Origin: Amylostereum areolatum
Lineage: Eukaryota; Basidiomycota; Agaricomycetes; Russulales; Stereaceae
NCBI GenBank assembly: GCA_012932865.1
Contig: SAXG01000062.1
Location: forward strand, 1-64,000
DNA: 64,000 bases
Direction: 5' to 3'
Positions within the stretch are counted from its first letter, which is position 1, and each line of letters starts with the position of its first letter. Of this stretch, positions 11,779 to 20,394 are shown piece by piece. The translations under genes and the position numbers were made by a program. Below the pieces are notes generated by a model that was not told the DNA's origin, searched no databases, and saw only the letters and a list, made by a program, of their open reading frames with translations.

Positions 11779-13605
11779 CATGTCCTCGCACTCTGCAGCC
11801 ACGTTGACCACAAATCCCCAGCCAGCATTCGGCAGCACCTCTGACCCGTCCATGTATGTCTTTTTGCTCGCTCGATGTCACCGTCGCTGAAGCCCTCCTC
11901 AGTGAGGCCCAGTCCCTGAACCTCCCCCCGCCCGAGCCCCTGAACCTCGCCGACCTCACCGTTTTGCAATCCGAGTCATTCCCCAAGTTCGATCCCGCGA
12001 AGGTTCGCTTCCGAGCGACCGATTGCTTCGTGATCGGCGAGGCGCCCCACTCCCGCGGTCTGTTCTACATCACCTCGCCCAACGCGTTCTGGCTCCCCGA
12101 GCTGCCGTGGCATGCCCCCGGGGACATCTTCACATACTTCAGCGATGGCATGCTTGGCGTTCACGAGTACACCAAATGGCCCCAGATATGGGATATCAAA
12201 GAGCCCCACTTGGTTGTCGCACCTTTGCATCCTGCAGTGCGCCGTGGCATTCCCCACCAGGCTCACCCCCGCGCGCCCCTTCCCCTCACCCCCACCCCCA
12301 CCCCCACTTATCGCAAGCCCTTCGCCTCCTACATCCATCTCGAGGAAGACGTCGACTTCTTGTTCTGCGATTTCATGCCTCGATGGTGGGCAAAGGTCCT
12401 AGACACCGCCGCCGGACCTCTCGGCCGCGTCGACAAGGCGCTCTCAACACAAATCGACTCCATGGTCTCCGACAAGTCATTGTGGGCGCTTCAGTATGCG
12501 CAGGCCCTCTATCCACAATCGGACGACCCCTCTCGCCGCTATGTTTATCAACAAATCGTTCGCGTGAGTCGCGCGGTGAACAAGCTATTGGACGGCTTGC
12601 TCTCACTCATCGATGCCATCATGTGGTTCCGGGAGATCCAGCGCCTCCTCATCGACATCGTAGCATGGGCGGATTACCAACGCTACCTGAAGCCCGTGTG
12701 GGAGCACGACAGCATGCACGAGCCCTCCCTGCCCTGCTATCCCACGTATTCCCTCCGCGGCGCCATCACGTCGCAGCTTTCCGTCGTCGAGCGCCTGTAC
12801 TCCCTTGGGATTCCTGTTTGGTGGGTCAGACCCCGAGACACGCTCACCACGGCCACCAAGTTCACCGCCTCGCCCTTGGCCCAACCCTGGAAAGCGGCGA
12901 CCGTATTCAGCACCGCCCGCACGACCATCATCGGTGAGATCTCCGTGCACGCGCCGACCTGGCTGGGCAGTGTCAACCTCGACTTCTCCATGGCGTCCCT
13001 TCGCGATCAGCTTCGTCGACACAGTTTGGCCAACCTCCCCTCCGTCGCCCCCTCTCGCCCCGCCATAGAAGAGGTATCTGAGGCGCCAGCACCCACCACC
13101 TCCTCGTCCGCCGAGACTGCCCCCACGACACCTCCGATTGCGACCCCAGGACGGCGTACCTTCTGTCCCGAGCTTCCAGACCAACCGCAATGGGCGCCCG
13201 CGCTGGACCGCGTGTGGCAGGACGCATGGCTTTCCATCCCGGCGCTCAAGAACCCCAAGCTTGAGCGGGCGTCCACATACGCCCTTCCTCCCCCCTCCCT
13301 CTTCATGCGCATACGCCAGGACGACATGAGTTGGATCCACAACTGGTTGCGCGTGCGCGAGTGGGTTCTTTTCACGGTCACGGGACAACAAGAAGGAGGG
13401 GCGCATAAATGGACTGCCCAGCAGTGGAAGTGGGTCCTGGAAGGCAGCTTTACTCAGCTCGACCTCGATCCTCAAGGCCGTGTGCAACCCAAATCCTCTC
13501 TCAGAGACATCCTCCGATTGCCCACCTCGAATCTGTCCAGCCCTGCTGCCGCTGCCTCCCCCCTTGGTAAACGCCCTCCCGCCTCCCGCCCAGACCAAGA
13601 GCAGC
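11779..13605 (+). pseudogene. Large orphan protein, 5' part (disrupted)
   Basis: The start ATG at 11779 (MSSHSAATLTTN) is followed by a 49-nt GT-AG intron at 11854-11902, after which one frame is open through 13605. The protein is Trp/Pro-rich, with segments such as WFREIQRLLIDIVAWADY and LGIPVWWVRP. I associate these with a large family of uncharacterised agaricomycete proteins often near KDZ elements, but cannot name a domain. A short Pro/Thr-rich stretch near 12240-12315 could be another intron. The gene is interrupted: from 13606 the sequence is an inverted copy of the gene itself (12852-13321), and from 14076 it is a retrotransposon. A likely 3' end resumes at 19856-20234. Function unknown; probably inactive as it stands. 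Confidence 0.6.
12852..13321 (+). repeat. 470-bp inverted repeat, arm 1
   Basis: Pairs with arm 2 at 13606-14075 in reverse complement. I see only two mismatches (near 13099 and 13164), each changing one amino acid of the translated copies (Thr/Ala, Cys/Arg). The 284-bp spacer is unique sequence of the same gene. Confidence 0.95.
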
Positions 13606-14075
13606 TCCTGGCGTATGCGCATGAAGAGGGAGGGGGGAGGAAGGGCGTATGTGGACGCCCGCTCAAGCTTGGGGTTCTTGAGCGCCGGGATGGAAAGCCA
13701 TGCGTCCTGCCACACGCGGTCCAGCGCGGGCGCCCATTGCGGTTGGTCTGGAAGCTCGGGACGGAAGGTACGCCGTCCTGGGGTCGCAATCGGAGGTGTC
13801 GTGGGGGCAGTCTCGGCGGACGAGGAGGCGGTGGGTGCTGGCGCCTCAGATACCTCTTCTATGGCGGGGCGAGAGGGGGCGACGGAGGGGAGGTTGGCCA
13901 AACTGTGTCGACGAAGCTGATCGCGAAGGGACGCCATGGAGAAGTCGAGGTTGACACTGCCCAGCCAGGTCGGCGCGTGCACGGAGATCTCACCGATGAT
14001 GGTCGTGCGGGCGGTGCTGAATACGGTCGCCGCTTTCCAGGGTTGGGCCAAGGGCGAGGCGGTGAACTTGGTGGC
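13606..14075 (-). repeat. 470-bp inverted repeat, arm 2
   Basis: Inverted copy of 12852-13321. Its outer end at 14075 is exactly where retrotransposon-coding sequence begins, so duplication and insertion probably arose in one rearrangement or in two nested ones. Confidence 0.95.
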
Positions 14076-15396
14076 AGTCCCAGAAGGGATCAACCACAAC
14101 GACACAACTGGGAAGTGGTACGCCTATAGACGAAACAAGAACGGAACCCCAGGACGATCAGTAGTTGAGTGGCAGCCCACTTCGTTCAGCCCCGTCCAAG
14201 ATCACTGGTCGTGGCATCATAACCAGCAATTCCTCACCCCCGCCGACTTCCTTGTCGCAAACCAAGTTGAGGACGAAGTTGAAGAAGCAGAAGAACGCCG
14301 ACGAGAAACCCTACACCGCCTTGATCAAGAACTCGCCCAATCCCTCACCGTCTCCCTCCCCTTCGACAAGATGTCCGACACCGAATCCAAACCTGCCGTC
14401 TCCAAGTGGGAGATCGGCCCCAAGCCAAAGCCATTCAAAGGCGATAGACGCGACACCCTCCGGTTCTCCCTCGAGCTCCGCATGTTCCTGCGCGTTAACA
14501 AGGATGTTTATGCCACAGATGACGCCAAGATGATGCTCCTCCTCAGCCTGATGGAGGACGACACGGCGAAAGCCTGGGCCACGCATCGCCGCATGGAACT
14601 CTTCGCCGATGAAGACGAGAAGGAAGACGCCGAAACCCTCGACCCCACGCCCCCAACACTCCACTATAACTCCTACAAAGAGCTCTTCGAGAGGTTTGGC
14701 AAAGACTTCGTGCCCGTCGATCCGAAGATAGAGGCTCAGCGTAAGATCAACGAGCTCGCAATGACCACCCGGGACGTCACTGACTTTATCACCGAGTTTG
14801 AGATGCTGGCAACCATGTCAGCGTACGACGACGAGGCGCTAATCCACTTTTTCAAGAAGGGACTTCAGCGTGACCTCGGCAAGCAGGTGGCCCGGTCGTA
14901 CCCGTTCCCCACCAAGCTCGCGGAGTGGAAGGAGCGCGCCCGCCGCATCAACCACCAGTGGCTCGAAGAGAACCCGGAGAGGAAGAGCAGTCAGTCCAAG
15001 GGGGCTGTCGCGCTCACCTCGAACGGTTCGACCAACGACTCCTCGTCGCGCCGAGTCGGCGCCTTCACCAACACCTCGACCCGCCCTGCAAAGCTGACGG
15101 ACGACGAGCGCGCAAAGATGATGCGCGAAGGCAAGTGCTTCATGTGTCGACAAGCCGGTCACGTCTCTTGTGACTGCCCCAACCGCGACTCGAGCGCGCG
15201 ACGGGTGGGCGCAGTAGAGACTGGGTCCAAGGCCCCTCCCCTGCCGACGAACACGGCTCCGTCCACTGCGAAAGCAGCTCCCGACCCATCCAAAACCATC
15301 GCGGCGATCACTCGCCAGCTGAAGGATCTGGACGCGGAAGGCAAGGAGCAGGCAGTAGCGCTGTTGAAGGACATCCTGGAATCGCAGGATTTTTGA
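14076..15396 (+). CDS. gag: Gag polyprotein (5' truncated)
   Basis: An open frame enters from the inverted repeat and becomes retroviral at 14076 (PEGINHNDTTGKW). It has an N-terminal Trp/Tyr-rich extension, an acidic coiled region (EDEVEEAEERRRE), then the usual Gag core after MSDTESKPAVSKW (about 14370) with the fold region YKELFERFGKDF...FITEFEMLA. A CX2CX4HX4C zinc knuckle (CFMCRQAGHVSCDC, about 15137-15178) binds nucleic acid. The stop at 15394-15396 lies at the start of the pol frame (-1), so Pol may be made by frameshifting or re-initiation. The protein packages the element RNA in cytoplasmic particles. Confidence 0.8.
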
Positions 15397-18300
15397 AACG
15401 CCCCCCAGTCGCGTCGTCTGGTGGAGGCAAAGGACTTTTGGTATCATCGTCGAATCGTTTCGCTGTATTATCATCCATGCATACCTGTGAGCAATCGTAT
15501 CCCCCGTGTTTGTATCTGTCTACTGTCACCAAGAACAGGCAAACACCATCGATCACACTCAAAGTCAAGCTGATCGGACGAGTTACCAAAAGAGAAATCG
15601 ACGCAGACGCGCTGCTTGATAGCGGCGCAGAAGGAATTATCCTGAACCGAAGCTTCGTTGAACGCAAGAAGCTCACCACAAGAAAACTAGAAAACCCGTT
15701 CCCCGTGCGTAATGTGGATGGCACCGAGAACGTCATGGGCTGGGTACGCGACACAACGACCCAGCGGATCCGGATATACTCGCAAGATTCAAAGGCGTAC
15801 CATGAGGAAGAAGCTGAGTTCTTCATCACCGACATCGGCGATCATGACATGATCCTTGGAACAGACTGGCTCGACGAGCACAATCCCACCATAGACTGGA
15901 AACGAGACCGTGTTGACATGCTCCGCTGCCCTCCCTCGTGCACTCTGTCCAAACCTCCTGTGACAAACCTCGCAACCAAGCCACGGAAACCATCATCGGT
16001 CCAATCACAGCGTAAGGTTGAAGCAGGTAAAACCCCGAGGACACCTCTCGTCGTGGACGATCCCTTCCCAGAGCCGACATATGTGTCCTGGACCCCAGTC
16101 CCCACTTATGTTATTCCTGCACGCAGAGTCAAAGGTGTTCGCGTCCGCACGGTCCATCGCTCCCCTCTACCCACACGACTCTTCACTGAAGACGATGACG
16201 AGCGGCCCATGGTATTCCGAGACTGGGAGATCAATGGACTACGCCGCGCCGGAATCCTCCCTGAAACCGATGGTCCTAATCCAGATGCAATACCCATCCG
16301 CGCGGGCTTTACAAAAGCGCAGGAGCTTGCAGAGCATTCAAAAGAGAACGCACGCCCGCAAACCTTTGAAGACTTAGTCCCCCCGCCGTACCGCGACTTT
16401 GCGCCTGTATTCGACAAGAAAACCTCCGAGCGACTTCCTGACCGACGACCATGGGACCATGCTATCGACATGAAAGACGGCTTTGAACCCAAACCGTGCA
16501 AGATCTACCCCCTCTCACCTTCCGAGCAGATCGAACTCGACACCTTCCTCGATGACCACCTGAAGAAGGGCTATATCCGCCCATCGAAGTCACCTCAGGC
16601 GAGTCCGTTCTTCTTTGTGAAGAAAAAGGATGGAAAGCTGCGTCCCGTACAGGACTATCGAGAATTAAACAAGGGCACTGTCAAGAATGAATACCCCTTG
16701 CCACTGATCTCTGAAATTGTCGACCGCCTCAAAGGTGCAAAGATCTTCTCCAAGATGGATGTTCGCTGGGGCTACAACAATGTCCGCATCAAGGAAGGCG
16801 ATGAGTGGAAGGCTGCGTTCAAGACGAATCGCGGTCTCTTCGAACCTACGGTGATGTTTTTTGGGCTTATGAACTCCCCTGCAACATTTCAGGCAATGAT
16901 GAATGAACTGTTCAAGGATCTCATCGACTCAGGCAAGGTCATCATCTACATGGACGACATCTTGGTGTTCACTCGCACCATGGATGAACACCGTGCCATA
17001 GTGCGGCAGGTTCTGCAGCGTTTGCAAGACAACGACCTCTTCCTCAAACCGGAGAAATGCGTCTTTGAGCAAGACTCTGTCGAATACCTCAGACTCATCA
17101 TCTCGCACGACAAGATCGCTATGGACCCCGTCAAGGTAGCAGGTATTGAGGACTGGCCGACACCACGAACGGTCAAAGATGTGCAATCCTTCCTCGGCTT
17201 TGGCAACTTCTACCGACGTTTCATCAAGGACTTCTCCAAGGTTGCACGGCCCCTATTTGATCTGACAAAGAAGGACTGCACATGGGACTGGTCGACGGAC
17301 TGCCAAACTGCGTTTGACGCACTGAAAGCTGCGTTTACTTCCTCCCCCGTCTTAGTCATGCCTGACCCAAAGAAGCCTTACCTCTTTGAAGTCGATGCCT
17401 CGGACTTTGCTACTGGAGGTATACTCTCGCAGAAAGGCGACAACGGTCACTGGCATCCAGTGGCGTATCTGTCCAAGGCCCTATCGGAACCGGAACGGAA
17501 CTACGACATCTACGACAAGGAGCTGCTTGCGATCATCCGTGCGCTTGAAGCCTGGCGCCACTACCTCGAAGGCGCCCCCGACACCGTCGAAATCTGGACA
17601 GATCACAAGAACCTGGAGCACTTCAAGATGGCACAGAAGCTGAGCCGCCGACAGGCACGTTGGGCTCTATTCCTCACTCGATTTGACTTCTCGCTCATTC
17701 ATAAACCAGGAATTTCCCACCGCCCAGATCCAATGTCTCGACGACCCGATCACAAGGATGGTGTTGAAAACGACAACAAGGAACGTGTCTTGCTTGACCC
17801 CAAGTACTTCCAAGTACGCGCAACAAGGCCAGGAGCAGTAACCTCCCTCGGTGATGTCGAACTCCGACGACGTATCCGCGACTGCAAAACCAAGGACATC
17901 GAGGTCGTTCAAGCCCTGGACGCCATCTTACGAAACGGACCACGTACACTCGTCAAGAACCTTCAAGAGTGGAACTACGAAGAAGGCCTGGTCCTGTTTA
18001 GAGGAAAGGTATACGTCCCTGCGGATGACGAGTTGCGACGCGACATTGTCAAAATGTACCATGAATCGCCCCTGGCTGGACACCCCGGTCGCTTCAAGAC
18101 TTACGAGCTTGTGAGTCGTGAATATTGGTGGCCTGGCATGTCTGTCTTTGTCCGCGACTTTGTAGCAGGATGCGCAACCTGCCAGTCGACAAAGACACAG
18201 AGCAGCCGACCCCACGTCGACATGATCCCAAACGAAGTACCCGATCGACCATTTGGCGTCATCTCCACCGACTTCATCGTCGAACTCCCTGACTGCGAAG

Positions 18301-19484
18301 GCTATAACGCCGTCAATGTCGTGGTCGATCGCCTCACCAAGATGGTGGTTACCACCCCATGTACAACGAAGATCACCAGCGATGGCACGGCCGACATTCT
18401 CTTCGATAAGGTATACCGACACTACGGCTTAGCAGACAAGATCATCTCGGATCGTGGACCCCAATTTGCTGGACAGGTGATGCGTACACTCAATGAGAAG
18501 CTCGGGATCAAGTCCGCCCTCAGCACAGCGTATCACCCACAGACAGACGGCCAAACCGAACGCGAGAACCAGAACCTTGAGCAGTTCCTGCGAGTATTCT
18601 GCAACTACCGTCAAGATGACTGGGTGAAGTGGCTGCCCTTCTTCGAGTTTTCTCACAACTCCCGCACCCATGCAGCTACTGGAAAGGCCCCCTTTGAAGT
18701 CCTCTACGGCTTCCTCCCCAAGATATACCCGTCCGTAAACCCGTCCTCAAAGGTCCCTGCAGTTGAAGAACGCCTCCGTCAACTTGAAGAAGTCCGACAG
18801 GAGATTAAGGCCAGCCTTGCCCTCGCATCTGACTTAATGAAGCACTACAATGGTGACACGATCAGCAAATCGACACTGTTCGCCGTTGGAGACAAGGTCT
18901 GGCTCGAAGGCAAAAACCTGAAGACGACGAGGCCGAAAGCTAAGCTTGCTGCCAAACGATTTGGACCCTTCGAGATCGTTGACGTCATTAGCCCAGTGAA
19001 TTACCGCCTGAAGCTGCCGAAGACGTGGAGAATCCACCCAGTCTTCCATGCTTCGCTGCTCACCGCATACAAGGAGACAACGGCACATGGTCCAAACTAT
19101 GAACAACCGCCGCCTGACCTCGTTGATGACGAAGAAGAATATGACGTTGAAGACATCATCGACTCGAAGCCGACCCGCAACAAGAAAGGCATACAATACC
19201 TCGTCAAGTGGGTAGGCTATCCTGACTCCGAGAATACCTGGCTCCCTCGCTCCTCGCTCTCAAAGGTCACCGACATGATCGACGCCTTCCACAAACGCCA
19301 TCCAAACGCGCCCCGCCCTGTGCGTTCCCTCGGCATCTCCTTTGACGATTTTCTCGCATCTACCCTTGCAGATGACATCGCGCTCCAGGCGAAAGCGCGT
19401 CTTAAAGGGGGGGTAATGTCACGGATCGCTCCATTTCTCTCTTCGTTTGCAGACCTCGTACACGCGACGTGTCACGGCACATGA
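15393..19484 (+). CDS. pol: Pol polyprotein: protease, RT, RNase H, integrase, chromodomain
   Basis: About 1,360 codons without interruption. In order: aspartic protease (ALLDSGAEG, residues ~72-80), reverse transcriptase (LRPVQDYRELN, MDVRWGYNNVRI, YMDDILVF near 16948), RNase H (LFEVDASDFATGG, about 17390; YDKELLAI), integrase with H2C2 zinc finger (HPGRFKTYE...CATCQSTK, about 18080-18190) and DDE core (STDFIVELP, DRGPQF, TDGQTERENQ), and a GPFEIVDV module. A chromodomain (EEEYDVEDIIDS...YLVKWVGYP...TWLP, about 19130-19250) follows. It marks a chromovirus and is known to guide integration to modified chromatin. The first in-frame ATG is near 15477; translation probably depends on gag. Frame -1 relative to gag. 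Confidence 0.92.
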   Translation: MKRPPVASSGGGKGLLVSSSNRFAVLSSMHTCEQSYPPCLYLSTVTKNRQTPSITLKVKLIGRVTKREIDADALLDSGAEGIILNRSFVERKKLTTRKLENPFPVRNVDGTENVMGWVRDTTTQRIRIYSQDSKAYHEEEAEFFITDIGDHDMILGTDWLDEHNPTIDWKRDRVDMLRCPPSCTLSKPPVTNLATKPRKPSSVQSQRKVEAGKTPRTPLVVDDPFPEPTYVSWTPVPTYVIPARRVKGVRVRTVHRSPLPTRLFTEDDDERPMVFRDWEINGLRRAGILPETDGPNPDAIPIRAGFTKAQELAEHSKENARPQTFEDLVPPPYRDFAPVFDKKTSERLPDRRPWDHAIDMKDGFEPKPCKIYPLSPSEQIELDTFLDDHLKKGYIRPSKSPQASPFFFVKKKDGKLRPVQDYRELNKGTVKNEYPLPLISEIVDRLKGAKIFSKMDVRWGYNNVRIKEGDEWKAAFKTNRGLFEPTVMFFGLMNSPATFQAMMNELFKDLIDSGKVIIYMDDILVFTRTMDEHRAIVRQVLQRLQDNDLFLKPEKCVFEQDSVEYLRLIISHDKIAMDPVKVAGIEDWPTPRTVKDVQSFLGFGNFYRRFIKDFSKVARPLFDLTKKDCTWDWSTDCQTAFDALKAAFTSSPVLVMPDPKKPYLFEVDASDFATGGILSQKGDNGHWHPVAYLSKALSEPERNYDIYDKELLAIIRALEAWRHYLEGAPDTVEIWTDHKNLEHFKMAQKLSRRQARWALFLTRFDFSLIHKPGISHRPDPMSRRPDHKDGVENDNKERVLLDPKYFQVRATRPGAVTSLGDVELRRRIRDCKTKDIEVVQALDAILRNGPRTLVKNLQEWNYEEGLVLFRGKVYVPADDELRRDIVKMYHESPLAGHPGRFKTYELVSREYWWPGMSVFVRDFVAGCATCQSTKTQSSRPHVDMIPNEVPDRPFGVISTDFIVELPDCEGYNAVNVVVDRLTKMVVTTPCTTKITSDGTADILFDKVYRHYGLADKIISDRGPQFAGQVMRTLNEKLGIKSALSTAYHPQTDGQTERENQNLEQFLRVFCNYRQDDWVKWLPFFEFSHNSRTHAATGKAPFEVLYGFLPKIYPSVNPSSKVPAVEERLRQLEEVRQEIKASLALASDLMKHYNGDTISKSTLFAVGDKVWLEGKNLKTTRPKAKLAAKRFGPFEIVDVISPVNYRLKLPKTWRIHPVFHASLLTAYKETTAHGPNYEQPPPDLVDDEEEYDVEDIIDSKPTRNKKGIQYLVKWVGYPDSENTWLPRSSLSKVTDMIDAFHKRHPNAPRPVRSLGISFDDFLASTLADDIALQAKARLKGGVMSRIAPFLSSFADLVHATCHGT
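19404..19416 (+). promoter_or_regulatory. Polypurine tract of the chromovirus
   Basis: AAAGGGGGGGTAA directly precedes the LTR start TGTCA. It primes plus-strand DNA synthesis. The same GGGGGTAA/TGTCA junction occurs in the element ending at 42196 and in the non-autonomous element at 44.5 kb. Confidence 0.8.
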
Positions 19485-19836
19485 CTTTCCCTTGCATCAC
19501 ATGCTTCAACGATGTCATTGCCCGGACTTCCGAGCGGGGTTCCGCATCCTTATCTATGACATCACTGCTCCGGACCTTCGTCCTCCGCCCCATGACTCCT
19601 TTCCTATTGTTCCCCCCGCTCGCACCACTATCACATCGCACCGCACCATCGTTCCCACTTGTATATAAGGACAGTGTTTCTCTTCCCTTTTCCCTAGACT
19701 GTCCATCTCGTCATACGGTACTGTAGCGCACGTTGCACTACCCTAGACCCCGGCACTCTCGAATCTATTTTCTTCTCGCTCCTCCCATCGTCGCGACTTA
19801 GGCGGTTCATCGGTCTCATAAACTGCGTTTCTGACA
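19417..19836 (+). repeat. 3' LTR of the chromovirus (420 bp)
   Basis: Starts TGTCACGG and ends TTCTGACA, a 5-bp inverted terminal match. TATATAAGG at 19662-19670 is a Pol II promoter; transcript start is expected about 34 nt on, near AGACTGTCC at 19696. It has the same architecture as the diverged LTR at 41827-42196. There is no 5' partner in this window. Confidence 0.8.
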
Positions 19837-19855
19837 AGTTCTCATGCAATCTCCT

Positions 19856-20234
19856 TCAGATCCCAGGGCCTGCCCTCAAAGACTACGCCGTCGACGTTGA
19901 CCGACCCTTGGTCCTCTCGCAACATTCCCGCATCATGAAGAGGTTCGAACTCTCTCTTGCCAGTCGCTGGCAGAAGTGGCTGCCGGGACGCTCGGAGTGG
20001 GGGTCTTTCATTGGTGTGGGCGATCGGGTTTGGTTGGAAGAAGAGGAGACCACGGTTGTTGGCCGCGTCGAAGGCTGCACCTATTGCCCTGACCTCTGGG
20101 AGGAGCTGAAACTCATGGCCTCCCCACCTCGTCTTTCTGCGGGCAAGGCACTGTATGAGAAGGGTAAAAAACGCGCGGCGCCGGAGGTGGACTTTGCCCT
20201 CAACGAAGCCGCGGCCAAACGCCGTCACATTTAG
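19856..20234 (+). pseudogene. Orphan protein, 3' part (separated by insertion)
   Basis: After a possible splice acceptor (TCTCCTTCAG ending at 19858) an open frame reads IPGPALKDYAVDVDRPLVLS, continues through a Trp/Lys-rich segment and ends with a Lys/Arg tail (AAAKRRHI). Style and position suggest the C-terminus of the orphan gene that starts at 11779, pushed 6 kb downstream by the inverted duplication and chromovirus. It follows the LTR directly and has no good upstream start of its own. Function unknown. Confidence 0.45.
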
Positions 20235-20394
20235 TGCTGTAATTACGTCATGCGTGCTTAGCAGTACCTTCCCGATGGATGCGTGAGCTTCAGCGCTTGA
20301 ACGCAGGTGAGGCAACGTGTCATGTGACCGCGTTCAGACAAGCCATGCCCAAGTCCTTGCCAGGAGCGCCTTGCGAGACCGCCACCCTCGACCG

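Larger units (their letters stand above)
14076..19836 (+). mobile_element. Ty3/gypsy chromovirus lacking its 5' end
   Basis: Contains gag, a complete pol with a C-terminal chromodomain, a polypurine tract (19404-19416) and a 420-bp 3' LTR (19417-19836, TGTCA...TGACA). The 5' LTR, primer site and extreme gag N-terminus are missing; the left boundary is the end of the inverted-repeat arm at 14075. Coding frames appear open throughout, so loss of the 5' end must be recent relative to point decay. It splits the orphan gene on either side. Confidence 0.85.

Noticed and set aside
12603..14105. 500-codon minus-strand ORF
   Set aside because: It is the reverse reading of arm 2 of the inverted repeat plus the spacer; only the arm part resembles protein, as a copy of the plus-strand gene.
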